Shown here piece by piece: positions 1 to 10,562 of a DNA stretch of 64,000 nt. Source of the stretch: Pseudomonas sp. PH1b (GTDB lineage Bacteria; Pseudomonadota; Gammaproteobacteria; Pseudomonadales; Pseudomonadaceae); NCBI RefSeq assembly GCF_000633395.1, contig NZ_AYMU01000006.1:183536-247535 (forward strand), in the 5' to 3' direction. Each line of letters begins with the position of its first letter. Within the stretch, counting starts at the first letter, position 1. The notes below the pieces were generated by a model, which saw only the letters and a list, made by a program, of their open reading frames with translations, had not been told where the DNA came from and searched no databases. The translations under genes and the position numbers were made by a program.

Positions 1-863
1 CTGGTGATCGGCCTGCTGGGGGTGTGCATGGACCGTGGCATCGGCTGGCTCGACCGCAAGCTGGTGCACTGGCCGCACCCGGCCACCGCCGAATTCCGCC
101 GTGGCCCGCGCTATCAGGGCTGGCAGCGCCTGCAACCCTGGCTACTGCCCCTGGCGCTGCTGGCCCTGTGGCAGCTGGCGAGCGACCAGCAATGGGTCGA
201 TCCGAACATTCTGCCCAGCCCCCTGGCGGTGCTCGCCACCACCGGCAGCGGCCTGCTCGATGGCAGCCTGCTGGGGGGCATGGGCCTGAGCCTGGGGCGC
301 ACCCTCGGCGGCCTGCTGCTGGGCGGTGGCCTGGGCTTGGTCTTTGGCCTGCTGCTAGGCCTGTCGCGCGTCAGTGAACGCCTGCTGGGACCGACCCTGG
401 CCGCTATCCGCCAGATCGCCATCTTCGCCTGGGTGCCGCTGCTCACCGCCTGGTTCGGCCTGGGGGAGTTGGCCAAGTGGGTGTTCGTCGCCCTGGCCGC
501 GTTCTTCCCGCTGTTCATCGCCACCCAGCGCAGCGTCGCCCAGCTCTCGCCGCAACTGGCGGAGGCCGCCCAGGTGCTGCGCCTGAACCTCTGGCAACGG
601 CTGCGTCGGCTGGTGCTGCCGGGCGCTGCGCCGGGGATTTTCGCCGGACTGCGCATCAGCCTGATCTACGCCTGGCTGGGCACCATCGGCGCGGAATACT
701 TCATGCCGTCCAACGGCGGCATCGGCAGCCAGATGATCAGCGCCCAGCAACTGCTGCGCATGGACCTGATCATGGCCGGCATGCTCCTGGTGGGCCTTAC
801 CGGGGCCCTGCTCAACCTCATCGGCCAACAGCTCGAACGTCGCGCCACCCGCTGGAGACACGC

Positions 864-867
<4 letters not shown>
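1..867 (+). CDS. ABC transporter permease, C-terminal part of a double-length AtsB-like protein (5' partial)
   Basis: Inner-membrane permease of the SsuC/TauC type, probably importing sulfate esters for the arylsulfatase encoded downstream. The frame is open from base 1. Its first ~25 residues look like the C-terminal end of one permease (a hydrophobic stretch then a basic DRKL tail), and a second complete permease follows after the WQRLQPW segment. This suggests two permease domains in one chain, with the window holding only the second. About six hydrophobic segments are visible, and an EAA-like loop lies around EAAQVLRLNLWQRLRRLVLP. The stop overlaps the start of the ATPase gene by 4 bp. 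I recall that AtsB of the P. aeruginosa and P. putida ats clusters is also unusually long. Substrate is inferred from context. Confidence 0.8.
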
Positions 868-3304
<2,437 letters not shown>

Positions 3305-3323
3305 ACCTTTAGAAGCTGACTTG

Positions 3324-3407
3324 TGTAGGAGCTGGCTTGCCAGCGAAGGCGTCCTCCAGGGCAACACAAGGCTCAAGGGCCCTTTCGCCGGCAAGCCGGC
3401 TCCTACA
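3324..3407. repeat. REP doublet (inverted pair)
   Basis: Two inverted REP elements: TGTAGGAGCTGGCTTGCCAGCGAAGG at one end and the complementary-type CCTTTCGCCGGCAAGCCGGCTCCTACA at the other, with a short spacer. It fills the gap between the convergent ends of atsA and the desaturase. REP doublets are common 3' of Pseudomonas genes and may stabilise or terminate transcripts. Confidence 0.9.
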
Positions 3408-3410
3408 GGC

Positions 3411-4484
3411 TTAGGCCCGCACACCACCGCCTGCATCCTCCTGCACCTGCTCCACGGGATGAAAGCGATTGGCCCGGGCAAAGGTGCCGAAGTCGTTGAA
3501 ACGCACCCCCATCTCGGCCATCACCCTGTGCGCCACCGGCGCCGTCATCTGGCGGATGTAGAAGGGTTCCTTGACCACGAAATGGTGGATGCCGTGGGTG
3601 CTGCCGAAATTGCAGCAGAAGGCCTGCAGCGGCCACAGCCACCAGGGGTTGAGCACCTGGGTCTGCTGGATCACGTTGCCCGCTTCGATATCGCCGTAGT
3701 AGTGCATGTTGGAACTGACAAAGTGCAGGCAGAAGGTGCGCAGCACGTTGGGGCCAATGATCACCACCACGGCGATATCGATGACGTGCATCAGCGCCAG
3801 GGTATCGGCCGACCACTGGATCGGGCTGCCCAGCAGGGCGGCCACGCCGTTGGCCCCGTGAAACCCGAGGAACACATACCAGGCGCTCCAGTGCAGCAGG
3901 GCCAGCGGCGCGTACACCGCCAGGGTGCGCACAAGGATGCCCAGCTTGCGCCTGGCGCCCGGCGCCCGCAGCAGGCGGATGAAGGCCGCCATCATGTTGT
4001 CGCCCACCATCAGCAGCCGGGCGAGGCCCCAGGGCTCGCCGTTGGTGATGGCACGCTCCTCGATATCGCTCTCGCTGCCGGACACCTTGTGGTGATTCAG
4101 GTGCAGATGGCGCCGCACCCAGGGGTTGATGGTGCTCGGCCGCGCCAGCCAGACCAGCCCCAGCATCAGGTTGTGGGGCAGGCGCCGCTTGCGAAAGTAC
4201 ATGCTGTGGATCAGGTCGTGCTCCAGCTCGTGGGTCAGCGAGGCGAAGAACGCGTTGAGCAGCAAGCACCCCCAGCCGGGCAGATAACCACCGAGGTAGA
4301 GCGCCGCCGACCCGACCATTGCGGCCAGGGCCAAGGCCAGGATGCCCGCGCCCAGGGCATCCTGATGCTGCAACAGGGGGTAGCGCCGGCGCAATTCGTC
4401 GCCCCGGGCCAGGACCACCTGGCGAATATGCGCGGCTCGTTGTTGCGCGTTCATCTGCGCGGGGCTTGCAGAAATACCCTGCAT
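3411..4484 (-). CDS. membrane fatty acid desaturase family protein
   Basis: Di-iron integral membrane desaturase/hydroxylase. In the 357-residue product three histidine boxes are visible: HELEHDLIH (about residue 90), HLHLNHHK (about 125) and HGIHH (about 300). Hydrophobic pairs lie between them. The fatty acid or lipid substrate cannot be read from sequence. It lies divergently from an AraC regulator with about 100 bp between the two starts, so that regulator probably controls it. An internal Met about 10 residues in is an alternative start. Confidence 0.85.
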   Translation of the reverse strand: MQGISASPAQMNAQQRAAHIRQVVLARGDELRRRYPLLQHQDALGAGILALALAAMVGSAALYLGGYLPGWGCLLLNAFFASLTHELEHDLIHSMYFRKRRLPHNLMLGLVWLARPSTINPWVRRHLHLNHHKVSGSESDIEERAITNGEPWGLARLLMVGDNMMAAFIRLLRAPGARRKLGILVRTLAVYAPLALLHWSAWYVFLGFHGANGVAALLGSPIQWSADTLALMHVIDIAVVVIIGPNVLRTFCLHFVSSNMHYYGDIEAGNVIQQTQVLNPWWLWPLQAFCCNFGSTHGIHHFVVKEPFYIRQMTAPVAHRVMAEMGVRFNDFGTFARANRFHPVEQVQEDAGGGVRA

Positions 4485-4584
4485 GATTCCATCCTCTGGT
4501 CAGTGGTCTGTGCATCCTGCCTTGAGCCGTGGCTTGGGGCCCTAGCCGTAAACGCCAACCTGTTGACCGGACGCGCCAAATCGC

Positions 4585-5589
4585 ATGACCGAAGCCACCT
4601 CCCTTGCCAGCTGGACCCGCGCCTTGCGCAAGCAACTGGACGCACTCGACCTCGACAGTGGCGCGCTGTGCCGCGAAGCCGGGCTCGACCCGCAATTGAT
4701 GGACGACCCCAACGCCCGCTACCCGCTGTCGGCCACCACCCGCCTGTGGCACCTGGCGGTCAAGGCCAGCGGCGACCCGGCCATTGGCCTGCGGGTGTCG
4801 CGCTTTGTCAGCCCCACCACCTTTCATGCCCTGGGCTACGCCCTGGTGGCCAGCGGCAGCCTGCGGGAAGTGTTCGAGCGCATCGTGCGCTACCACCAGG
4901 TGGTCAGCGATGCCCTGGAGCTGGCCCTGACCCGGGAGCCGGATCGCTACCGCTTCTTCCTCAAGGTGCCGCCCGGCGCACCGCAACCGGCGTTCGAAGC
5001 CATCGACGCCTTTGCCGCGATCTATGTGCGTACCTGCCGCAACCGCCTGGGCCGCGACTATGCGCCACTGGGCGTGCAACTGCGCCGCCCGGCCCCGCAG
5101 GACCCGAGCCAGTGGCACAAGGTGTTCCGCTGCCCGGTGCAGTTCGACGCGCCCGACGACTGCCTGGAGTTCGGCCTGCACGATTTCGACAGCCACCTGG
5201 ACGACGCCAACCCGGAGCTGGCCGAGCACAACGAAGCGGTGCTCAAGCGCACCCTGCTGCAACTGCGGCCCCTGACCTGGGAGCGCAAGGTGCGCGGGGT
5301 GATCGAAGCCCAGTTGCCGGAAGGCGAACCCTCCGCCGAGCGGGTGGCCGAGGCCCTGCACCTGAGCCTGCGTAGCCTGCAGCGGCATCTGGCGGATGAA
5401 GGCACGCGCTTTGACACCCTGCTCAACGAATGCCGGGAAAACCTCGCCCTGCTGCACCTGCGGGACCTGGACTGCTCCCTGAGCGAAATCAGCTACCTGC
5501 TGGGGTTTGCCGACGCCAGCAGCTTCAGCCGGGCGTTCAAGCGCTGGACCGGCATGACCCCGGGGCAGTTTCGCGATGGCTTGCGCTGA
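4585..5589 (+). CDS. AraC-family transcriptional regulator with arabinose-binding-like N-terminal domain
   Basis: A 334-residue regulator. The N-terminal ~200 residues match the arrangement of the OruR/ArgR-type AraC subgroup, and the last ~90 residues form the double helix-turn-helix (LRSLQRHLADEG ... YLLGFADASSFSRAFKRWTGMTPG). The ligand is unknown. It is divergent from the desaturase gene at 3411-4484, suggesting it activates that gene in response to a fatty acid or related signal; this is inferred from position only. A single REP element follows the stop. Confidence 0.88.
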   Translation: MTEATSLASWTRALRKQLDALDLDSGALCREAGLDPQLMDDPNARYPLSATTRLWHLAVKASGDPAIGLRVSRFVSPTTFHALGYALVASGSLREVFERIVRYHQVVSDALELALTREPDRYRFFLKVPPGAPQPAFEAIDAFAAIYVRTCRNRLGRDYAPLGVQLRRPAPQDPSQWHKVFRCPVQFDAPDDCLEFGLHDFDSHLDDANPELAEHNEAVLKRTLLQLRPLTWERKVRGVIEAQLPEGEPSAERVAEALHLSLRSLQRHLADEGTRFDTLLNECRENLALLHLRDLDCSLSEISYLLGFADASSFSRAFKRWTGMTPGQFRDGLR

Positions 5590-5591
5590 GG

Positions 5592-5620
5592 CCCTTCGCC
5601 GGCAAGCCGGCTCCTGCAGG
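5592..5620. repeat. single REP element
   Basis: One REP core (CCTTCGCCGGCAAGCCGGCT) directly after the AraC gene stop, containing the small palindrome GCCGGCAAGCCGGC. It sits between convergent genes. Confidence 0.75.
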
Positions 5621-5650
5621 TTCGTGCAACCCAACCCCTGAGGCTCGGCG

Positions 5651-7039
5651 TCAAGGAAGCGAAAACCCCAGTTCGAACACGGTGTCGCGGCCCTCACTCA
5701 GCACCCGCACCTGTCCGCCATGCAGCTGCATGATCGAACGCACGATGGCCAGCCCCAGGCCCCCGGAATCCCCAGGTTCGGCACGGGACGGGTCGACCCG
5801 GTAGAAACGGTCGAACAGCCGGGGCAGGTGCTCGGCGGCAATCGCCGGGCCCTGGTTGTGCACTTGCAGCCAGCACCAGCCGGCTTCGTCGCGGCGCCGC
5901 AGGCTGATCAGCGAGCCCTCGTCGGCATGGCGCACGGCATTGGCCAGAAGATTGCCCAGGGCCCGTTGCAGCAGTTGCTGGTCGGCCCGCAGCTCGCCGG
6001 AAAAACCGTTCTCCAGGCGGATCTGCCGGTCATCGGCCAGAGCTTCGAAGTAGTCGCACAGTTGCGCGCCGACACCCGCCAGTGACAGCAGCTGAAGGTC
6101 CAGCACCGCATCGGCCTGCTCGGCCCGGGCCAGGAACAACAGGTTCTCGGCCATGCGCCCCAGGCGCTCGAATTCCTCCATGTTGGAGGCCAGCACTTCC
6201 TGGTACTCCGCTGCGCTGCGCGGCTGGTTCAAGGCCAGGCCGTTGCTGCCCAGAAGGTTGTGCAACGGTGTGCGGATCTCGTGGGCCAGGTCGGCGGAAA
6301 ATTGCGACAGGCGTTCAAAGCTCGCTTCCAGGCGCGCCAGCATGGCGTTCAGGGCCTGCACCGGTTCGTGGAATTCCGCTGGAATGCCGTGGGTCTGCAA
6401 GCGCCGGTCGAGGCTGCGCAAATCGATCTCCCGCGCCGCGTCGCTGAGCTGGCGCAAGGGTTGCAGGCCCCGGCGCAACAGCAGCAGGCCCAAGGCGAAG
6501 GCCAGCAAGGCCCCGAGCCCCACCGCCAGGTACAGGCGCAGGCGGTAGCTGGCGAGCATCTGCTCGCGCTCGCTGAGGACCTTGCCGGCGATCACCGTCA
6601 GGGCTTCACCCTTGGGGCCCCGGGCCTGGCCTGCCAGCAGCGCCACCGGCACCTCGTCCGCCCCCGGCCAGAGGCGTACATCGCTGCGTTGCGGCGCCTG
6701 TTGCAGTGCGATGGGGGCGAGCGCGGGCAAGGGCTGCCGGCGCGGGTTGATGTCGATCACCGTCGAGCCGTCGGCGCGCAGCACCAGCAGCAGGCTTTCC
6801 TGGTTGCCCAGCATGTTCTGGTACAGCCGGGGCCGGGCTTGCAGGGCATCCAGGCTGTCGCTGTCCTGGAGCAGGGCGCGCACCTGCTCCAGGCGGCCGA
6901 GCAGGGCCAGGTCGTCGCGGTAGGCGATTTCCCCGACCAGGGAGCGGTAGAGGAACACCCCGATCACGCTCAGCACCAGGGCGCAGACCGCGGCAAAAGC
7001 CAGGGCCAGCCGCCAGGCGATGGAACTAGAGCGCTTCAT
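5651..7039 (-). CDS. sensor histidine kinase of the heavy-metal/HprS type
   Basis: Membrane sensor kinase of 462 residues. It has an N-terminal membrane segment, a periplasmic domain of about 140 residues, a second membrane segment and a HAMP region. The phospho-acceptor motif [10 protein letters not shown] follows, then the N box [11 protein letters not shown] and a C-terminal G box GGLGLAIV. It partners the response regulator just upstream, whose end it overlaps by 14 bp. The start is taken at MKRSSSIAW; a start 30 bp further upstream is possible. The organisation and the palindrome at 7759 point to the CusS/CopS/HprS family, so the signal could be copper or an oxidant. Confidence 0.87.
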   Translation of the reverse strand: MKRSSSIAWRLALAFAAVCALVLSVIGVFLYRSLVGEIAYRDDLALLGRLEQVRALLQDSDSLDALQARPRLYQNMLGNQESLLLVLRADGSTVIDINPRRQPLPALAPIALQQAPQRSDVRLWPGADEVPVALLAGQARGPKGEALTVIAGKVLSEREQMLASYRLRLYLAVGLGALLAFALGLLLLRRGLQPLRQLSDAAREIDLRSLDRRLQTHGIPAEFHEPVQALNAMLARLEASFERLSQFSADLAHEIRTPLHNLLGSNGLALNQPRSAAEYQEVLASNMEEFERLGRMAENLLFLARAEQADAVLDLQLLSLAGVGAQLCDYFEALADDRQIRLENGFSGELRADQQLLQRALGNLLANAVRHADEGSLISLRRRDEAGWCWLQVHNQGPAIAAEHLPRLFDRFYRVDPSRAEPGDSGGLGLAIVRSIMQLHGGQVRVLSEGRDTVFELGFSLP

Positions 7040-7706
7040 CCGGGGCTTCCAGCTGGTAACCGACGCCACGCACGGTGTGGATCAGCTTGGGTATGTAGGG
7101 GTCGTCGACCTTGGCCCGCAGCCGGCGCACCGCCACTTCCACCATGTTGGTGTCGCTGTCGAAATTCAGGTTCCACACCTGGGAGGCGATCAGGGTCCGC
7201 GACAGCACTTCGCCCTGGCGGCTGGCCAGCAGGTGCAGCAGGGCGAACTCCTTGTTGGTCAAGGCGATGCGCTGGCCACCGCGGCTGACCCGACGCCGCA
7301 GCACGTCGATCTCCAGGTCGGCGATGCTGAAGGACTCGGCCTCGCGCAGCGGCCCGCGGCGCAACAGGGTGCGCACCCGGGCCAGCAGTTCGGCGAAGGC
7401 GAAGGGCTTGAGCAGGTAGTCATCGGCGCCCAGCTCCAGGCCGCGAACCCGGTCTTCGATGGCGTCGCGGGCGGTGAGGAACAGCACCGGTGTGGCGCCA
7501 CGCTGGCGCACCAGTTGCAACAACTGCCAGCCGTTGAGGCCGGGGAGCATCACGTCGAGGATGATCAGGTCGTATTCCTGCTGCTCGATGAAATGGCGCC
7601 CGTCCAGGCCGTTCAGGGCCACGTCCACGGCAAAGCCGGATTCTCCCAGGCCCTTGGCAAGGAAATGGGCGGTCTTGGCTTCGTCTTCAACTACCAGCAA
7701 ACGCAT
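7026..7706 (-). CDS. OmpR-family response regulator (HprR/CopR/IrlR subgroup)
   Basis: A 226-residue regulator. The receiver domain (residues 1-120) has the acidic pocket VVEDE, the phospho-acceptor Asp in [10 protein letters not shown] and the Lys in LLKPFAF. The C-terminal winged helix contains [22 protein letters not shown] and the [11 protein letters not shown] recognition region. The kinase gene follows in the same operon. The divergent gene pair at 7843-8844, with a matching palindromic operator between, is the likely target. The family is sure; the copper versus peroxide/HOCl assignment is inferred. Confidence 0.9.
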   Translation of the reverse strand: MRLLVVEDEAKTAHFLAKGLGESGFAVDVALNGLDGRHFIEQQEYDLIILDVMLPGLNGWQLLQLVRQRGATPVLFLTARDAIEDRVRGLELGADDYLLKPFAFAELLARVRTLLRRGPLREAESFSIADLEIDVLRRRVSRGGQRIALTNKEFALLHLLASRQGEVLSRTLIASQVWNLNFDSDTNMVEVAVRRLRAKVDDPYIPKLIHTVRGVGYQLEAPDEAL

Positions 7707-7758
7707 GGCGCACCTCGGGAATGATCGGCACAGGCTAGGCGCCCGGCGGCCGCTTGCC

Positions 7759-7776
7759 CATTACAAACTTGTAATC
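7759..7776. promoter_or_regulatory. HprR/Cop-box-like palindromic operator
   Basis: CATTACAAACTTGTAATC is two ATTACAA/TTGTAAT arms, 7 of 7 complementary, around a 2-bp centre. I recall the HprR (YedW) box of E. coli as CATTACAAnnTTGTAATG; this site differs only at the last base. It lies between the divergent response-regulator and GlcG-like genes, placed to control both. Confidence 0.7.
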
Positions 7777-7842
7777 AAGACGACGGGGTTCTGACGGAGC
7801 GCGCTGGCTAAGGTGACGGCCGGTCTTTCTGGAGCTCGTTCG

Positions 7843-8337
7843 ATGATCTGCAAACCTCTTGTCCTGGGCCTCGGCCTGAGCCTCGCCGGTACGGCCCTGG
7901 CGGCGCTCGAACTGCCGCGCCATGCCGAACTGGACCTGGCCGCCGCCCGGCAACTGGCGGATGCCAGCCTTGCCCACTGCACCGCGGCGGTGTCGGTGCT
8001 GGACCGCGGCGGCAACCTGCTGGTGGCGATGCGCGGCGATGGGGTGGGCCCGCACAACGGCCCGGCCAGCCAGCGCAAGGCCTATACCGCGCTGTCCACC
8101 AAGACGTCGAGCGGAGTGCTGGCCGAGCGCGCCCGCAACAATCCCGAGGCGGCCAATCTCAATACCTTGCCGGAGCTGCTGTTGCTCGGTGGCGGCCTTG
8201 CGTTGTTTGCCGGCGACGAGCTGGTGGGGGCCATCGGGATTGCCGGGGCCGGTGGCGCGACGCAGGACGCGGCCTGTGCGCTCAAGGCCGCACAGCAGGT
8301 GGGGTTGGCCGCGGAAAGGGCGGCGGGACGTGAGTGA
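7843..8337 (+). CDS. secreted GlcG/HbpS-family (haem-degrading-type) protein
   Basis: A 164-residue protein with a signal peptide (MICKPLVLGLGLSLAGTALA) followed by one GlcG/HbpS domain. The domain shows the family pattern AAVSVLDRGGNLLVAMRGDGVGP, a Lys-Ala-Tyr-Thr segment (RKAYTALSTKTSS) and the final GAIGIAGAGGATQDAACA. HbpS-type members bind haem or respond to redox stress in other bacteria; here the function is unproven. It follows the HprR-like box and precedes the hydroxyisourate hydrolase gene in the same direction, so it is probably in that regulon. ATG 7843 was chosen because it opens the signal peptide. Confidence 0.82.
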   Translation: MICKPLVLGLGLSLAGTALAALELPRHAELDLAAARQLADASLAHCTAAVSVLDRGGNLLVAMRGDGVGPHNGPASQRKAYTALSTKTSSGVLAERARNNPEAANLNTLPELLLLGGGLALFAGDELVGAIGIAGAGGATQDAACALKAAQQVGLAAERAAGRE

Positions 8338-8433
8338 TTTTCTGACCCTGCGCCCGCGTTGCGCTCCTGCGCAGCCCCGCGGGCTCGGCAGCGGCTACTG
8401 GTGTTGTCTGTTCAATCGAGGAAGGAGTGTGGC

Positions 8434-8844
8434 ATGAGTGTTTTGCGTAATAGCCTGGCGGCCATCGGCCTGTGCGGTCTGTCGAGCCTGGCCCTGGCGG
8501 CGGGCAATCCGTTGAGCGTGCATGTGTTGAACCTGGAGAACGGCCTGCCGTCGCCTGGGGTCAAGGTGACCCTGGAGCAGCAGGTGGGCCAGGACTGGAA
8601 GCCCCTGTCCGAAGGGGTGACCAATGAGCAGGGACGGATTGCCGAGCTGTTTCCGGCGGGCCGGGCGTTGACGGCCGGCGAGTATCGGGTGGTGTTCAAG
8701 ACCGGCGAATACTTCAGGCAGGCCAAGCGCGAAACCTTCTTTCCGGAGATTCCGGTGATCTTCGAGGTCAGGCAGACCGAGCAGCATTACCACATTCCGT
8801 TGTTGCTCAGCCCTTATGGGTTCTCCACCTATCGTGGTTCGTAG
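8434..8844 (+). CDS. hiuH: periplasmic 5-hydroxyisourate hydrolase (transthyretin-like)
   Basis: Converts 5-hydroxyisourate, the product of urate oxidation, to OHCU. The 136-residue product starts with a signal peptide (cleavage after ALAA), then carries the first catalytic region LSVHVLNLENG and ends in the family signature YRGS. A ribosome site GGAAGGAG precedes ATG 8434. In E. coli the homologue (hiuH/yedX) adjoins the HprRS two-component genes. Here the same association is seen with the system at 5651-7706 and the box at 7759. A periplasmic rather than metabolic purine role is therefore plausible. Confidence 0.9.
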   Translation: MSVLRNSLAAIGLCGLSSLALAAGNPLSVHVLNLENGLPSPGVKVTLEQQVGQDWKPLSEGVTNEQGRIAELFPAGRALTAGEYRVVFKTGEYFRQAKRETFFPEIPVIFEVRQTEQHYHIPLLLSPYGFSTYRGS

Positions 8845-9208
8845 GAACCGGCTGCCGGCGAGGATGAGCTTGCGGGCCTCTTCGCTGGCAAGCCAGCTCC
8901 TACGAGAAGGCAGGGACATCGTGGGAGGTTCTGTAGGAGCCGGCTTGCCGGCGAAGGCGATCTTGCGGGCCCTTTCGCTGGCAAGCCAGCTCCTACGGGA
9001 GGCAGGGACATCGCGGAGGTTCTGTAGGAGCCGGCTTGCCGGCGAAGGCGATCTTGCGGGCCCTTTCGCTGGCAAGCCAGCTCCTACGGGAAGGCAGGGA
9101 CATCGCGGAGGTTCTGTAGGAGCCGGCTTGCCGGCGAAGGCGAGCTTGCGGGCCTCTTCGCTGGCAAGCCAGCTCCTACGGGAGGCAGGGACATCGCGGG
9201 AGCTCCTA
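8841..9208. repeat. tandem REP array, four units of about 92 bp
   Basis: Inverted REP pairs repeat with unit starts at 8841, 8933, 9024 and 9116 and a last half-element to about 9208. Each unit holds GTAGGAGCCGGCTTGCCGGCGAAGG, a spacer, TTCGCTGGCAAGCCAGCTCCTAC and the linker GGAGGCAGGGACATCGCGG. Linkers are almost identical, so the array arose by recent tandem duplication. Its right end overlaps the stop codon of the Crp-like gene, and its left end overlaps the hiuH stop. Confidence 0.92.
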
Positions 9209-9892
9209 GGGCGAGGTCAGGGCGCGCAGGCGCTCGGTGTCGAGGATTTCGATCTCGCCATAGCTCAGGCGCAGGATGCCCTGGTGCTGCAGGTCCTTGA
9301 GGATCTGGTTGGTGGTCTGGCGCGACAGCGAGAGCATCAGCGCCAGTTGCTCCTGGGGCAGTTGCAGCACGCGCCGGGCCTGGGCCACTTCTCCGTAGCC
9401 GGCGGCCATCGCCAGCAGGCGGCTGGCCACTCGCGCAGGCGCCGGCATCAGGCTCAACTGCTCCAGGTTGATAAAGGCCAGGCGCAGTTTGTGGCTCATC
9501 AACAGGGCGAACTGACGCCAGTACTGCGGCTGTTGGTCCAGTAGCTGCAACAGCGCGGCCTGGGGCACCTGGAGCAAGGTGCAGGCGCCCTCGGCGTAGG
9601 CATCGTGGGTGCGTGGCTGGCCGTCGAACAGGCAGATCTCGCCGAACCAGTGGGGCGCCTCCATCAGGCTCAGCAGTGCCTCCTTGCCCTGCTCGCTGAC
9701 CGCCCCCACCCGCACCGTGCCCTCCAGCACCGCGTACAGACCGCAGGGCGGATCGCCACGACGGAACAGGCACTGCCCCGCTTTCAGCCGGCGCAGGCGC
9801 GCGCCGTCGAGCACACTATTCTGTAAGGAAACCGGCAGGTGGCTGAACCACTGGCCGGTCATCAGGCATTCACGCCACTGCTGCAGGTCCAT
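9206..9892 (-). CDS. Crp/Fnr-family transcriptional regulator
   Basis: A 228-residue regulator. The N-terminal cyclic-nucleotide-binding fold spans about residues 20-140 (RRLKAGQCLFRRGDPPCGLYAVLEG and WFGEICLFDG). The C-terminal winged helix has the recognition helix in LPQEQLALMLSLSRQTTNQIL. No Fnr-type cysteine cluster is seen, and the arginine-serine pair that binds cAMP in Crp is not evident, so the effector is unknown. The stop codon lies inside a REP half-element. The divergent Mpo1-like gene starts about 100 bp away and is a possible target. Confidence 0.86.
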   Translation of the reverse strand: MDLQQWRECLMTGQWFSHLPVSLQNSVLDGARLRRLKAGQCLFRRGDPPCGLYAVLEGTVRVGAVSEQGKEALLSLMEAPHWFGEICLFDGQPRTHDAYAEGACTLLQVPQAALLQLLDQQPQYWRQFALLMSHKLRLAFINLEQLSLMPAPARVASRLLAMAAGYGEVAQARRVLQLPQEQLALMLSLSRQTTNQILKDLQHQGILRLSYGEIEILDTERLRALTSP

Positions 9893-9994
9893 GGACAGGT
9901 CTTTCCCTCAGGGCATCGCAATGATTGTCGCCTAGCTGACAGAGCCGAGCTGAGCCGCCGGGCATGATCGAGCCACCCTAACGGAGGAACAACA

Positions 9995-10519
9995 ATGAAA
10001 AGCCTCGTTGATCATCTCAGTCAATACGCCGCCTACCACCGCGACCCGCGCAATATCGCCAGCCACTTTATCGGCATTCCGATGATCGTGGTGGCGGTGG
10101 CGGTGCTGTTGTCGCGTCCCGCCTGGAGCATGGCCGGCCTGTCGTGGTCGCCGGCGTTGCTGCTGGCCCTGGCCGCGTCAGTGTTCTACCTGCGTCTGGA
10201 ACTGCGCCTGGGGCTGCTGATGACGGGGCTGATGGCGCTGTCGGTGTGGGCCGGCCAGGTGCTGGCGGCGCAAAGCACCGGGCTCTGGCTGAGCAGCGGC
10301 CTGGGCCTGTTCGTGATCGGCTGGGTGATCCAGTTCATCGGCCATTACTACGAGGGCCGCAAGCCGGCCTTCGTCGACGACCTTTCGGGGCTGATTGTCG
10401 GCCCGCTGTTCGTGGTGGCCGAGCTGGCGTTCCTGCTGGGCTTGCGCCATGACCTGAAGCAGGCCATCGAGCAGCGTTCCGGGCCGGTGGCCCTGCAGCA
10501 CAAGAAAGCCATGGTCTGA
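9995..10519 (+). CDS. Mpo1-like (DUF962) membrane protein
   Basis: A 174-residue integral membrane protein. It has the N-terminal motif YAAYHRDPRNIASHFIGIP, whose histidines match the metal-ligand pattern of yeast Mpo1, about four hydrophobic segments, and a second histidine region in FIGHYYEGRKPA. Yeast Mpo1 is a dioxygenase for 2-hydroxy fatty acids; whether the bacterial protein does the same is inference. A ribosome site GGAGG stands just before ATG 9995. Confidence 0.82.
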   Translation: MKSLVDHLSQYAAYHRDPRNIASHFIGIPMIVVAVAVLLSRPAWSMAGLSWSPALLLALAASVFYLRLELRLGLLMTGLMALSVWAGQVLAAQSTGLWLSSGLGLFVIGWVIQFIGHYYEGRKPAFVDDLSGLIVGPLFVVAELAFLLGLRHDLKQAIEQRSGPVALQHKKAMV

Positions 10520-10562
10520 AACCCTGGCCAGGCATGCCCCACGCACGCCCGGCCAGGCGCTT

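Noticed and set aside
3321..5375. Long plus-strand frame across the desaturase and AraC genes
   Set aside because: It runs through REP DNA and out of frame through two well-supported genes.
7843..8337. GlcG of a glycolate operon
   Set aside because: No glycolate oxidase genes nearby, and it has a signal peptide; better seen as a periplasmic stress protein.
8841..9208. CRISPR array
   Set aside because: Repeats are inverted REP pairs with nearly identical linkers, not short repeats with unique spacers; no cas genes.
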